From an uncultured Eubacteriales bacterium (GTDB lineage: Bacteria; Bacillota; Clostridia; Oscillospirales; Oscillospiraceae): 64,000 bases of DNA. Shown here piece after piece: positions 8,424-18,900 of the stretch (positions are counted from its first letter, which is position 1; every line of letters begins with the position of its first letter). The notes below the pieces were generated by a model. The model had not been told where the DNA came from, made no database searches, and worked only from the letters and a program-made list of their open reading frames with translations. The stretch is from positions 1,490,278 through 1,554,277 of the forward strand of contig LT599017.1 of assembly GCA_900079765.1 (NCBI GenBank). Reading direction: 5' to 3'. The position numbers and the translations under genes were made by a program.

Positions 8424-11400
8424 ATGAAAAAAGTGATGAAAAAATGCTTAACCTTGTTCTTAACTCTAACATTAATGTTGGGGATGCTGCAACTGCCATT
8501 ATCGGCGGCGGCCGCAGATATTGCCTCAGGCAACTGGATAGATTATATAGGCAGTTCGGATCTTGTGTATTCGTCATCTACAACCGCATATACGATTGAC
8601 AGCACTGAGGATCTGGCGTGGGTTGCCTATGAGGTTAATAGTGGGGTAACGACATTCTCGGGCTGTACTTTTAATGTTACAAAAGACATTGACCTATCTG
8701 CGCATTTCTGGACACCTATCGGAAGTTCATCCGCCGCTTGCTTTTCAGGAACTTTCAACGGAAATGATTATACCGTTTCAGGCCTTACAATAGGAACATC
8801 CGGTTCTCCGGCCACACTGCAATCAGCCGGGTTATTTGGATATGTCAGCGGCGCTACTGTCGAAAATGTAAGATTAAGCACGCTTTCAATTTACGTACTG
8901 ACTGCCTACGCCGTGGGTGGGGTTGCCGGTACAGCTTCCAATGGAGCAGTTATTGAAGGCTGTTATATTTCCGGAAATTTTGGTTCCGGAGAAATAACCT
9001 GCCTGGGTGGTATCTGCGGCACGTTTTATGATACGAGCATCATGGACGGAATAATCAAAAACTGCAGTACATCATGCAATTTGGACGGATACTGGTATGC
9101 CGGAGGGATAATCGGTTTTTCGCGCTACATTACGGTTATGAACTGCTCATCAGCAGGCCTAATAAGTGGGGAACACGTCGTAAGCGGCAGTTACTCCGCA
9201 GGAGGCACCGGCGGAATTGCTGGGGCATCTGAAACAACTACAGTTCAGAACTGTTTTTCCTCCTGCGATATTATCGGGACAAGCACTTTTGCTGGGGGAC
9301 TTTCTGCATATACATACAGCAGTGTTTATACAAACAATTATTCTGTAGGCAGTGTCCACGGAAATAAAGGCGATGTGGGCGTCGGCGGTTTCTTCGGGGC
9401 CCAGTGGTCCAATACGGTTACAAACTGCTACTGGGAAAAGGCTGACGGACTCTCTGCTTCCGGAACAAGCTTTGGCTCAAGTGTTGTAACCTTGCAAACC
9501 GAAGCATACATGAAAAGCGCTGACTTTACGACTTTGCTGAATGGAAACGCAACGGCTATCACAGATTCATTGAGCTGGAGCATCGTCCCGGGTGAAAACT
9601 CGAATTATCCCCGGATTACCGGCGTAGGTGTATTCGGTGCGCTATCAGCACCGATGGCACTGAATCCTACAGTAAGTGGTTATCTTGTGCCTGGCATGAC
9701 GCTGACGGCAGACTATGACTATTGTGATCTGCACAATGCAGCTGAAAGCGGAACAACTTATCAATGGTACGAAGCATCTGATTCAAGCGGAAGCGATATT
9801 GCGGCAATTTCCGGAGCTACGTCTAAAACATATGCTCTAACTGCAAACGATTTGGGGAATTATCTCTGTGTTGAGGTAACTCCGTCTAACGGTACGTTGA
9901 GTGGCTCAACAGAAAAAAGTGCGATGACAGCAGTAGTAACATCAAGTATTTTCACGCTTGGCTCCGGCTCAGCTTCTGATCCCTACCAAATTTTAAACCT
10001 TGTTCAGCTGCAGTCCGTTGCAAATTATCCGACCGCTCATTTCAAATTGAACAACGATATAACCGACGCACTCACATCACCCATTTGCGATAACACAACT
10101 AAGCTTACCGGCAGCTTTGACGGAAACGGTCATAGCATTACCATTGACATTTCTTCGACGACAAGTTCATATGTAGGTGCTTTCGGATATATTGGCAGCG
10201 GCGGTTATATATCCAATCTTACCGTTAAAGGCGCCGCTTCGGATAGCTCATCAACCAACTATGTTGGTGGTTTGGTGGGATACAATGCTGGAACAATTGA
10301 AAACTGCAAGTCCGAAGTCAATGTAACAGCAAGCGGAAGCACTGGATACATGGCGGGAGGACTAGCTGGGTATAATTCCGGGACAATTTCAAACAGTTCG
10401 GCTTCAGGCGAAGTTACAGGTGGCACGGCTACAGGAACATGCTTCATAGGTGGACTGGTAGGAAATAATAACAGCACAAGCACTACATCAGGCGGTACTA
10501 CTACGTTGTCAAATAAGGCAACGCTTACAAACTGTTATGCAACAGGCAAAGTTACCTCATTAGCCCCTACTACTTCTGTCGCCGTGGGAGGACTGGTCGG
10601 TGCAAACTATCTAAGCTCAACAAGCAGCCTTACGACAAGCAACTACAATATTACTGAATGCTACGCAACAGGAGCGGTCATAAGTTCAGGTGGCTATGCC
10701 GGTGGTTTCATGGGCATCAGTATGGTTACGTCTGTTACAAAATGTTTTGCTTCCGGAAAAGTCTCTGCTACTGGTGCTGTTTATGCTGGCGCTTTCGCCG
10801 GATTTACAAGAAGTGGTGCGATTATTGACCACTGTTATGCCACCGGCAGCGTCGGCGGGAACAGTACCAAGAAAAGCACTACTTTTTACGGTGGATTCAT
10901 TGGGTATTTTTCTTCCGGCACCATCCAATATTCATATTCAGGAAGCACCGTATCAACAAATAACGCCTATTCAGGCGGAATGGTAGGCTATTATAAAGCC
11001 GGAACCGTTACAGGTTGCTATTGGAATACCGGCAAAAACACATTGGCAGTAGGAAGTGACTCATCTTCAACATCGGATGTAACTACCTACGGAACTGGTT
11101 TGACAACTGCAAAAATGGTTGGTGAGGCTGCTTCCACAAACATGCCTGCACTTGATTTCACCACTCCATATTTTACTACCAAGACAAGTGATGAAAACTA
11201 TGGTTATACGCCACAACTGAATGCTTTTGCAGGCAGCGCAAACGACATAGCTGTTGCAGCTTCGATTACAAGCGTAATGTTATCCTCAGCTTGCAGCATC
11301 ACAGCGTGGACAAGCCCGTCCGGTGCAGCGGTAAGCGGCACGAGCGTGACTGCGACTGTTGCAAACAGCGTGAGTAGCCTCGCCGTTGACGTGACAGTGA

Positions 11401-14400
11401 GCGACGGCGCAACATGGAAGCTTTACAGCGACAGCAACTATACATCTGAGCTTACCGACAAGACGATGACTCTAAATGTCGGTGACAATGCTGTATACGT
11501 ACTGGTTACAGCAGAAAATGGAACAACAACTCAGGAATATACTTTGACGGTTACAAGAGAAACAGCTCTGATAAGCTCAATTACAGTTACCGGAGATGAT
11601 AACGCGACCAGCATCAAAAACGGTAACACCTTGCAAATGAGCGCGGCGGTTCTCCCAGATAATGCAACAGATAAAAGTATCACATGGAGTGTAACAAACG
11701 GAACAGGCAGCGCGACCATTGATGAAAACGGTCTTCTGACCGCCAACGCTGTCGGTACTGTTACAGTCATGGCCACGGCGAAAGACAGCTCAGGGAAGTA
11801 CGGAAGTGCGGAAATCACCATTGTACCGGATAACACCATTCCGGCACGGAAATCTGGAGTGGCAGCAACCGGAACCGCCAGTATCACGGTGAATGATTCG
11901 TATACCCTTGATCTCAGCACAATCTTTGAGGATGCGGACAGCGATGCCCTCACCTACAAGGTTTCGGTAAACGGTGGAGCGGAACAGACCGCAGCGGAAA
12001 GATACAGCTACACGCCAACCACCACCGACGGGGTTACGCTGGTGTTCAAGGCCAACGACAGCAAGACGGATTCTTCGGATACCTATACCGTCACTCTGAC
12101 CGTTAATCCAATTAATACTTATAGCATCGGCCTCAGCCAGACATCGGCGTATACCTTCACCTCTCAAATGGTCGGTTACAGTGCGCTCAGTCCGCTGAGC
12201 GTTACCGTGACAAGCACAGGCAATCAGGAGACGGGTGATTTGACCTTAGCACTGATCGGAGACAACGCGGCGAACTTTACCCTGTCCAAGAGCACCGTCA
12301 GCAGCATCGCGGCGGGCAGTAGCGACACCTTCACAGTTGTCCCTAACGACGGCCTGGCAGCCGGAACCTATACGGCGACGGTCACAGTCTCCGGCAACAA
12401 CGTGACCGTGCAGACCTTCACGGTCAGCTTCACAGTGGAATCCGATACCCGCAGCAGCGCCAAGGCCATTACAGGCTTCGCCCTCGGCGGCGTGGACGGG
12501 ACGATTACCGAGGCTGACCACACCATCGCGGTCACGCTGCCCTACGGAACGGACGTCACGAGCCTGATCCCGACCATCACGGTGAGCGCCAACGCGACCG
12601 TATCACCGACAAGCGGCAGGGCGCAGGACTTTACTGACCCGGTGACTTACACCGTCACGGCTGAAAACGGCACGACACAGACATACACCGTCACGGTAAC
12701 AGTGGAATCCGATACCCGCAGCAGTGCCAAGGCCATTACCGACTTCACCCTCGACAGTGTGGATGGAACGATCATCGAGGCCGACCACACCATCGTGGTC
12801 ATGCTGCCCTACAGAACGGACGTCACGAGCCTGACCCCGACCATCACGGTGAGCGCCAACGCGACTGTATCACCGACAAGCGGCACGGCGCAGGACTTTA
12901 CTGACCCGGTGACCTACACCGTCACAGCTGAGAATGGCACGACGCAGACATACACCGTCACCGTTACGGTTAATCCAATTAATACTTACAGCATCGGCCT
13001 CAGCCAGACATCGGCATATACCTTCACCTCGCAGATGGTTGGCTACAGCACCGTTACACCACTAAGTGTTACTGTGACAAGCACCGGAAATCAGGCGACG
13101 GGTGCACTTACCGCAGCACTGAGCGGTGCAAATGCCAGCAGCTTTACCCTGTCCAAGAGTATTCTTAGCAGCATCGCGGCAGGCAGCACCGACACCTTCA
13201 CTGTGAAACCGAATATGGGACTAAGCGCGGGAACCTACTCGGCGACTGTGACGGTCTCCGGCGACAATGTGACCTCTTGGTTCTTCACAGTCAGTTTTAC
13301 GGTCAGCAACGGAAGCTCCGGCGGTGGGAACAGTTCTTCTTCAAAAAGCAATATCACTGTTACAACAGAAAACAATATCACCACTGCTTCGCAAACCTTT
13401 GCTGCCTACACAGGCTCCAACGGCGTGGCAGCGGCAAGCGTGACAAGCTCGCAGATTTCGGAGATGCTCGCGGCGGCAAAAGCAAAGGCGTCCACGGACG
13501 CACAGACTGCCGTAAACCTTCAGGTGCAAATCGGAAGCGGTGCGACGGGCGTTTCCGTCACTCTCCCGAAAGCGGTGGTTACCACTTTGACAAGCGGCGA
13601 AGCCAGCCTGACCGTCTCCTCCGCTGTCGCAACCGTTACGCTGGACAACACGGCGCTGGCTGAAATCAGCAAGCAGGCCAGCGGAGATGTGACGATTACG
13701 GCCACTGAGGTGGATATCTCCGCACTCTCGACAGAGGCAAAAACTGCCATTGGCACAAGGCCGGTTTACGATCTTAAGATCACCTCCGGCAGTACGACGG
13801 TTTCAAGCTTCGGCGGCGGTACGGCCACAGTATCGATCCCGTACACTCCGGTAGCGGGCGAGGACGCGAACGCCATCGTGGTTTACTACATCAATGCCTC
13901 CGGCGAGCTGGACACAGTTCCCAACTGTGTCTATGACGCGGAAACTGGCACGGTGACCTTCACCACAACCCACTTTTCCACCTACGCCGTCGGCTATAAC
14001 GCCGTGAGCTTCAAGGATGTGTCTGACAGCGCTTGGTACGCGGACTATGTGGCCTACCTCGCGGCGAGGGGCATCATCGGAGGAAACAACGGCGCGTTCA
14101 GCCCCGATGCGAGCATCACAAGAGCCGAGTTCGTGACCATCCTCGCCCGGATGTCCGGCGACGATCTGAGCGGCTACACAACGTCCTCCTTCTCGGATGT
14201 CTCGACAGACAGCTGGTATTTCGCGGCGGCGCAGTGGGCAAGCAAGGCTGGCATCGCCTCCGGTTACGACGGAAAGTTCAGCCCCAGCGCGAGCATCACC
14301 CGCGAGCAGATGGCCGCGATGCTGTACCGCTATGCGGAGTATAAGGGCACAGTATCAAACGCCGAGGGCATGTCTGTTCGGGAGTTTTCCGACTACGACA

Positions 14401-14555
14401 GCATTGCAAGCTGGGCGCAGGCTCCGATCCAGTGGGCGATGAACAACGGTATCCTCTCCGGCAATACGGACGGGAGCTTCGCCCCGCAGTCGAGCGCTAC
14501 CCGCGCTCAGGCCGCCAAAATGATTGCGGTATTGATGCAGAAAGCGGTGAAATGA
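8424..14555 (+). CDS. Giant SLH-anchored surface protein with GLUG beta-helix repeats
   Basis: A 2043-aa secreted protein. The signal peptide is residues 1-31 (MKKVMKKCLTLFLTLTLMLG, cleavage near AAA). Two GLUG-type beta-helix regions (about 45-400 and 512-938) show repeats such as GGLVGYNAGTIENC, separated by an Ig-like segment (about 405-507). Then come cadherin-like beta and Big_2 domains (about 942-1225), a repeat beginning YSIGLSQTSAYTF (about 1229-1337), two tandem DUF5018-like repeats (about 1338-1515), a second copy of the first repeat (about 1515-1625), a Ser/Gly linker, the conserved pre-SLH region and three SLH repeats (about 1854-2043). The architecture indicates a wall-bound, extended adhesin or matrix protein; no enzyme motif is visible. 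The last 1.1 kb is nearly identical to that of the 15998-24322 gene. A riboswitch begins about 25 nt after the stop. Confidence 0.92.
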   Translation: MKKVMKKCLTLFLTLTLMLGMLQLPLSAAAADIASGNWIDYIGSSDLVYSSSTTAYTIDSTEDLAWVAYEVNSGVTTFSGCTFNVTKDIDLSAHFWTPIGSSSAACFSGTFNGNDYTVSGLTIGTSGSPATLQSAGLFGYVSGATVENVRLSTLSIYVLTAYAVGGVAGTASNGAVIEGCYISGNFGSGEITCLGGICGTFYDTSIMDGIIKNCSTSCNLDGYWYAGGIIGFSRYITVMNCSSAGLISGEHVVSGSYSAGGTGGIAGASETTTVQNCFSSCDIIGTSTFAGGLSAYTYSSVYTNNYSVGSVHGNKGDVGVGGFFGAQWSNTVTNCYWEKADGLSASGTSFGSSVVTLQTEAYMKSADFTTLLNGNATAITDSLSWSIVPGENSNYPRITGVGVFGALSAPMALNPTVSGYLVPGMTLTADYDYCDLHNAAESGTTYQWYEASDSSGSDIAAISGATSKTYALTANDLGNYLCVEVTPSNGTLSGSTEKSAMTAVVTSSIFTLGSGSASDPYQILNLVQLQSVANYPTAHFKLNNDITDALTSPICDNTTKLTGSFDGNGHSITIDISSTTSSYVGAFGYIGSGGYISNLTVKGAASDSSSTNYVGGLVGYNAGTIENCKSEVNVTASGSTGYMAGGLAGYNSGTISNSSASGEVTGGTATGTCFIGGLVGNNNSTSTTSGGTTTLSNKATLTNCYATGKVTSLAPTTSVAVGGLVGANYLSSTSSLTTSNYNITECYATGAVISSGGYAGGFMGISMVTSVTKCFASGKVSATGAVYAGAFAGFTRSGAIIDHCYATGSVGGNSTKKSTTFYGGFIGYFSSGTIQYSYSGSTVSTNNAYSGGMVGYYKAGTVTGCYWNTGKNTLAVGSDSSSTSDVTTYGTGLTTAKMVGEAASTNMPALDFTTPYFTTKTSDENYGYTPQLNAFAGSANDIAVAASITSVMLSSACSITAWTSPSGAAVSGTSVTATVANSVSSLAVDVTVSDGATWKLYSDSNYTSELTDKTMTLNVGDNAVYVLVTAENGTTTQEYTLTVTRETALISSITVTGDDNATSIKNGNTLQMSAAVLPDNATDKSITWSVTNGTGSATIDENGLLTANAVGTVTVMATAKDSSGKYGSAEITIVPDNTIPARKSGVAATGTASITVNDSYTLDLSTIFEDADSDALTYKVSVNGGAEQTAAERYSYTPTTTDGVTLVFKANDSKTDSSDTYTVTLTVNPINTYSIGLSQTSAYTFTSQMVGYSALSPLSVTVTSTGNQETGDLTLALIGDNAANFTLSKSTVSSIAAGSSDTFTVVPNDGLAAGTYTATVTVSGNNVTVQTFTVSFTVESDTRSSAKAITGFALGGVDGTITEADHTIAVTLPYGTDVTSLIPTITVSANATVSPTSGRAQDFTDPVTYTVTAENGTTQTYTVTVTVESDTRSSAKAITDFTLDSVDGTIIEADHTIVVMLPYRTDVTSLTPTITVSANATVSPTSGTAQDFTDPVTYTVTAENGTTQTYTVTVTVNPINTYSIGLSQTSAYTFTSQMVGYSTVTPLSVTVTSTGNQATGALTAALSGANASSFTLSKSILSSIAAGSTDTFTVKPNMGLSAGTYSATVTVSGDNVTSWFFTVSFTVSNGSSGGGNSSSSKSNITVTTENNITTASQTFAAYTGSNGVAAASVTSSQISEMLAAAKAKASTDAQTAVNLQVQIGSGATGVSVTLPKAVVTTLTSGEASLTVSSAVATVTLDNTALAEISKQASGDVTITATEVDISALSTEAKTAIGTRPVYDLKITSGSTTVSSFGGGTATVSIPYTPVAGEDANAIVVYYINASGELDTVPNCVYDAETGTVTFTTTHFSTYAVGYNAVSFKDVSDSAWYADYVAYLAARGIIGGNNGAFSPDASITRAEFVTILARMSGDDLSGYTTSSFSDVSTDSWYFAAAQWASKAGIASGYDGKFSPSASITREQMAAMLYRYAEYKGTVSNAEGMSVREFSDYDSIASWAQAPIQWAMNNGILSGNTDGSFAPQSSATRAQAAKMIAVLMQKAVK
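12436..12968 (+). repeat. Tandem 266-bp coding repeats in the SLH gene
   Basis: Two adjacent near-identical units start GTGGAATCCGATACCCGCAG (about 12436 and 12702) and encode DUF5018-like modules of about 89 aa. They are flanked by two further related copies of a larger repeat beginning GTTAATCCAATTAATACTTA (about 12104 and 12970). This points to recent duplication and possible length variation by recombination. Confidence 0.8.
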
Positions 14556-14710
14556 TTTTTAATTCCATTAAATGAACATCGTCAAGGGCAAACCTGTCTA
14601 AAGACAGGGACGCAAAGCCGAGGGTCTAAGGCACTTCCCATGGTGCTATGATAGTCTGGCTGCCGATCGTCGCAAGCAATGAAGCCTGCCCTCCATCGGG
14701 CAGGCTTTTT
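13437..14710 (+). repeat. Long duplicated block, copy A (pre-SLH/SLH, riboswitch, terminator)
   Basis: This stretch encodes the pre-SLH and SLH domains of the 2043-aa protein plus riboswitch 2 and its terminator. It is closely matched by 23204-24470 (copy B). The similarity continues across the stop codon, the 3' spacer (TAATTCCATTAAAT) and the aptamer, so the whole coding-end/riboswitch unit was duplicated or gene-converted. Confidence 0.85.
14580..14663 (+). promoter_or_regulatory. c-di-GMP-I (GEMM-I) riboswitch 2
   Basis: Canonical class I aptamer: AAGGGCAAACC, hairpin TGTCTAAAGACA, GGGACGCAAAGCC, GGTCTAA, a hairpin (GCACTTCCCATGGTGC) and TATGATAGTCTGGCTGC. It starts about 25 nt after the SLH stop codon and is followed by an intrinsic terminator and a chemotaxis-receptor pseudogene. 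In other clostridia chemotaxis and adhesion genes are common GEMM-I targets. Confidence 0.93.
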
Positions 14711-14712
14711 CC
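14682..14712 (+). terminator. Terminator coupled to riboswitch 2
   Basis: Perfect 10-bp stem AAGCCTGCCC/GGGCAGGCTT with a 6-nt loop and a T run. The 5' arm TGCCCT is complementary to AGGGCA of the aptamer, as in the other two copies. Confidence 0.87.
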
Positions 14713-14727
14713 CATATTCCGGGTCTC

Positions 14728-15281
14728 ATATGCTGTATACATTTGTTACCGAGGATATTGCATTTCAGACGAATATCCTCGCGCTCAATGCCGCAATTGA
14801 AGCCGCCCGTGCAGGAGAAGCCGGAAAAGGCTTTGCGGTAGTGGCCGATGAAGTACGCAGTCTTGCAGCGAAGTCCGCCGAGTGCGCAAAGTAGACCGCC
14901 GATTTGATTCAGCATTCGGTGAACACCGTTGCGGGAGGAGAGAGTTTGGCGACCCAAACAGCAAAAATTCTTCAGAATGCTGCCGAAAAATCACAGCTTG
15001 TTGAGCAGGCCATACAGGAAATAGCGGCCGCTTCGTCAGCACAGGCACAGGCGATTGAACAGATCAATCATGGACTGGCTCAGGTATCCGCCATCATGCA
15101 AACGAATGCAGCCAGCGCCGAGGAAAGCTCTGCATCCAGCCAAGAACTAGCCGCACAGGCACAAACTCTGCGACAGGAGGTTGGGAAATTCAAGCTGAAC
15201 AAGGATAGCTCTGATGATATAACATGCATTGAAAAATTTGTTGAGCCCCATACGGAGATTGTCAAATCCCCATACCGTTAG
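14728..15281 (+). pseudogene. Methyl-accepting chemotaxis protein, C-terminal remnant
   Basis: The translation reads [20 protein letters not shown], then [19 protein letters not shown]: the hallmark signalling hairpin tip of MCPs. An in-frame TAG at 14892-14894 interrupts it, after which the same frame continues with MCP methylation-helix sequence (EQAIQEIAAASSAQAQAIEQ, ending near VGKFKL). The ligand-binding and HAMP parts are absent and no RBS is seen, so this is a decayed 3' fragment. Its position right after riboswitch 2 and its terminator suggests the ancestral gene was a c-di-GMP-controlled chemoreceptor (inference). Confidence 0.9.
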
Positions 15282-15309
15282 GCGCCCTGATTGTTACCAG
15301 AGGCGCTGT

Positions 15310-15432
15310 GTCCATTTGCCATGTAAATAGGCCTTGCTGTATAAAAGCTCGCCGAGACAGTCTTGATCAGCAGTGTGATGTTGCTCCGGATAACTTCCCA
15401 GGGCTGCTTTTTAAATCAGTTCGAAGACATAA
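15310..15432 (-). pseudogene. Remnant of a second LuxR/MalT-like regulator
   Basis: On the minus strand an RBS (GAGAGGAG) precedes ATGTCTTCGAACTGA, matching the MSSN start of the intact regulator (8175) but stopping at codon 5. Immediately beyond, 15357-15395 matches an internal part of that gene (compare ATCAGCAGTGTGATGTTGC with ATCAGCAGGGTGATATTGC near 6943). The copy therefore kept its promoter and 5' end but lost most of the coding region. The conserved -10 TATAAT is at 15455-15460. The gene was originally divergent from the 2774-aa SLH gene. Confidence 0.75.
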
Positions 15433-15620
15433 CGGGCTCCTCTCTATAACGGTATTATACTTTTCAAAGGAAAAAAGGAAAAATAAATCTCAAAAACCTC
15501 ATACCGGTACGATTTTCCGCTTCGAAAATAAATGATAAACTATATTAAATACATGATAAAGTCGCTTGTACCTGTGTATCCTGTGGATTGCTGCGATTTT
15601 ATAGAGAAAGGGGAAATAAA

Positions 15621-15667
15621 ATTCAATTTTCCAGCCTTCAATGGTATTGAAGGCTGGAAAATTGAAT
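15621..15667. repeat. Perfect 22-bp inverted repeat
   Basis: The arms 15621-15642 and 15646-15667 are exactly complementary (ATTCAATTTTCCAGCCTTCA...) with loop GGT. No T run follows on the plus strand, so it is not a classic terminator. It sits in the leader of the 2774-aa gene after an RBS-like GAAAGGGG. It could be a stabilising or attenuating hairpin or a small mobile palindrome. Confidence 0.8.
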
Positions 15668-15828
15668 CATAAAAAATAGAATTTTGTTAGAAAAAATTTT
15701 AGAGCAGGTCATGATTAACAAGCGCATATGGTATGGATCCCGCATCTCAGCAGTGATCCATAATTAAATCAGAATTCAGAAAAAAATTGAAGTATTGCAA
15801 AATTTAATCAAAGATGTTTTGGATATGG

Positions 15829-15922
15829 ATTAAAGACGGCTAATGGCAAGCCATTAAGCGGCGGTTTGCAAATCCATAGGTCTAAAACGCAAATAAGATT
15901 TATGGCAGTCTGGTAACTCCGG
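15829..15922 (+). promoter_or_regulatory. Divergent GEMM-like (c-di-GMP-I-type) element
   Basis: Compared with riboswitches 1-3 this segment keeps GGCAAGCC (for GGCAAACC), TTTGCAAATCC (for GACGCAAAGCC), AGGTCTAA and TATGGCAGTCTGG in the right order and spacing. The P1b hairpin is short and P1 pairs poorly. Variant families (Rfam c-di-GMP-I-GGC and -UAU, and 3',3'-cGAMP-binding GEMM-Ib) show that such cores exist. It is 75 nt upstream of the ATG of the 2774-aa gene, in the normal 5'-UTR position, unlike the other three. Ligand and activity are unproven. Confidence 0.55.
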
Positions 15923-15997
15923 TACAACATCAAACTCAAAATTGGATTGAGAATAATTTATGTTGAGTGAAAACAGGTGAAAATGGGAGGGTTAAAT

Positions 15998-18900
15998 ATG
16001 AAGAGAACAATTGGAAAGAGGAGCATTTCTCTATTGCTGACAGTTCTGACGATTATTTCGTTGCTGCCCCCGCTGACGGTTCCGGCAAGCGCCTCGGATG
16101 TGGACGACATGACGAGTAATGAATTAGCGGAGGCTTGGGGGTTTACTACGGCACAGCCAGCAGATTCGCAGGAACGCGATGAATTAGGTACAAATCCGTG
16201 GAAAGGGCACACGGACACCGTGAGCACCTTCGGCATAGTGCCGCGCGGGATTGACGTGATCGGAAGCAAAATTTCCACGTCCGACGACAATTATCACAGT
16301 CAGGATGACGCTGACCGCGGAAATATAAACACTTACGATTCTATTGCGCTGAATTCTTCATCCGCAGATACGAAGTTTCTGACAATGAATCATACGGGGA
16401 CTTTTACCAATGTGGACGGACTTACAGACGCCGATGAAGAGGACACCCGGCCCAGCGCAACATTAGCGGCGGATGTGAACGGGGACGGTACCGATGAAAT
16501 CATCCGGTACTATATTGATATCAGTAAAGGCGCGAACGACGGCGACATAGACCGCTTCAACGCCGGGGATTCGGGCTATGTGGCCGAGTTCTATGTGGAA
16601 GTGATTGATTCTCAGACCGGAAAACGGCTGAATACAAAGGCCAGCGGTCAGGTTCTCAAGGTTAGCAAAGCCGATTCTGGCTCGGAGAATTTCTTTATTC
16701 CGGACAGCGTATATTTTTGGTCGTCCTATCTGCAGCTTACAGCCGGAGACTACAATGACGACGGCAGGGCGGATATCGCGCTCGTGGTGCCGGGCAGCAA
16801 CGCAAGCACCACCGGCAAGCTGCTTATTCTGGATTTGGCGGACGACAAGCTTGTTCAGGCATATGCTCAAAGCATCAACTGCTATTCCTCCTATAATAAG
16901 GATGACAGCACAAAAACAAAATTCTCGGCGTATGACCTGACCAGCGGTGACTGTGATAACGACGGAACGGAGGAGCTTGTCTATACCGACACCGACGACG
17001 TGGTCACCCAAGACGCCAGCAGCAATATCAACATCCTCGACTATACGGCTTCCGGCTATAGTGCGGTAAGTTATGAGGTTCGTGTAAGCAGCTATAATGA
17101 TCTTATGGGCAGCGCGGGGGTTACGGTCGGGGATATCGACAATGACGGCCTGGGGGAGATTATTGTCGGCGGCTTCATGGTCAATTCCGGAAGCAAAACC
17201 GATACCTACAGCTATACGGCAAAGGATAACAGCTACACAAAATCCATACCATTCTATCATGAGATGGCAATGGCCTATATGGAGTACGACAATGACACTT
17301 CCGCGTATTCCGGGTTTACGGGCTTCAGCGTTTTCCGGGACGATGAAAAAACGGCGGGAACCGTCGCGGACGGCAATGAGACTTCATACAAGACGTATTC
17401 GGACAGAACCCTGAACAGCACACGGCGGTACAGGAACTCGGGCAACTGGACGGTTCCGATGCAGGCGGTCAGCTTAACGGGGTATGTAAACGACAAAACC
17501 AATGATCAGGTTTTCTTCGGCAATTATATGTATTACTTCGACAGCTCTACAGGGTTGTTTAAGGTCTACGATTCCGACGGAGAAGTGGACGTGGACAAAG
17601 ATCATGTCCTTTACCATAATTTTCAAGAGTTCAACTCTTCCATCATATCCCTCTCGGTCGGAAACTTTCTGACAGGGGGCTCAAACGCGCTCCCGGCCGA
17701 CGGGCAGCAGGAGCTTTTAGCCGAATATGTAAGAGATAAGGATGGTAAAACCATTTCCTTTGAGCTGGCCGATCTATACCAAAATACCGGCGACACCATG
17801 GCTACGCAAAGGTGCGTCAAGTACATAGGAACCGCGGACAGTGATAATTTTTACCAGAAGACGTTCTATCCAACAATCTGCACGCCGAATCTGGTTGACC
17901 AAACTGAATATGTCCAATACGTCGGACATGAATTTACATTCACAGAACCGGAGGTGCTGGACGTCATCGCATCGGTTCCGTATTTTCAGGACATCATGGA
18001 CGCCTACCCGGCCGGAGTCTGGGGCGACCCCGGTGAAACCTCTCTGAAGAGCGGCTCCGGAAGCTCCACGACCGGCACAGCCTCCACATCAATCAGTCTG
18101 GGCTGGTACTTTAATTTCCATCAGGATATCAGCGTATTGGGGATACGGCTTTTCTCTGTGGAAGCCGAGACCAACGCGAGCGTCAACACGGATTACGAAT
18201 ACAGCAAGACGGTTGATACGGAAAGCTACATCGAATATTCAACCTCCAGAGGGCAGGATTCAGTGGTCATGGTGTCCTCCCCGCTGGACGTCTACCAGTA
18301 CCGCTACTATAAAGGGACAGCGGAATACAAGGAACTCTACCCGAATGCGAAGAAGGACGACCCCGACACCTGGGGACTGATGGAGGCTTCCCTGCCGGGC
18401 ACACCCTCCACCCTGGTCGTCTCTGTTGAGCGCTACAACGCACTGGCCCAAAAGTACGGCCTGGAGCACATCGGCAGCAGCTTCTGGACCCATACTCTCG
18501 GAGAACCCGGAAGCTATCCGGCCTCGAAAGCCGACTTCCTCAACGCCTCGAATGTGATTGACAGCAAGAATCCCGCTTCCGTGACGGCGGGAGGAGGCAA
18601 AGAGACCACCGGCCTCAGCATTACCAAAACGGAGGAAAGCGCCTACGGTGTCTCCTTTACTCTGGGCGCCAAATTTGGAGCCGGGGCAGGCGGCATCGTC
18701 ATGGGAACCACCGTGGAGAATACAACCGGCTACGGAGGCTCGACGGCCAGCTACGAGAGCACCGAAATTTCCGCTGCCCTGAATGGCTTCCCGACACAGG
18801 AGGAGTTCCCCGACGTGGACCTTGACACAGAGAATTATACGCTTAAGACGACGCTTCACTCTTACACGACGACGTTTAACGACAACAAAATTATGGTCCT

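Larger units (their letters stand above)
15433..15976 (+). promoter_or_regulatory. Long upstream region of the 2774-aa SLH gene
   Basis: This non-coding stretch holds, in order: the relic LuxR promoter (15455-15460); the motif CAAAAACCTCATACCGGTAC (15492-15511), shared with the 8.24-kb region; a 47-nt perfect palindromic hairpin (15621-15667); an AT-rich spacer; a GEMM-like element (about 15829-15922); and a weaker hairpin (15924-15966, arms CAACAT/ATGTTG and CTCAA/TTGAG) before the RBS. No ORF is supported. The layout suggests a long, structured 5' leader. Confidence 0.55.

Noticed and set aside
8560-11240. Regularly spaced similar sequences suggesting a repeat array
   Set aside because: They encode GLUG-type protein repeats, vary in sequence and spacing, and lack identical direct repeats, so they are not CRISPR.
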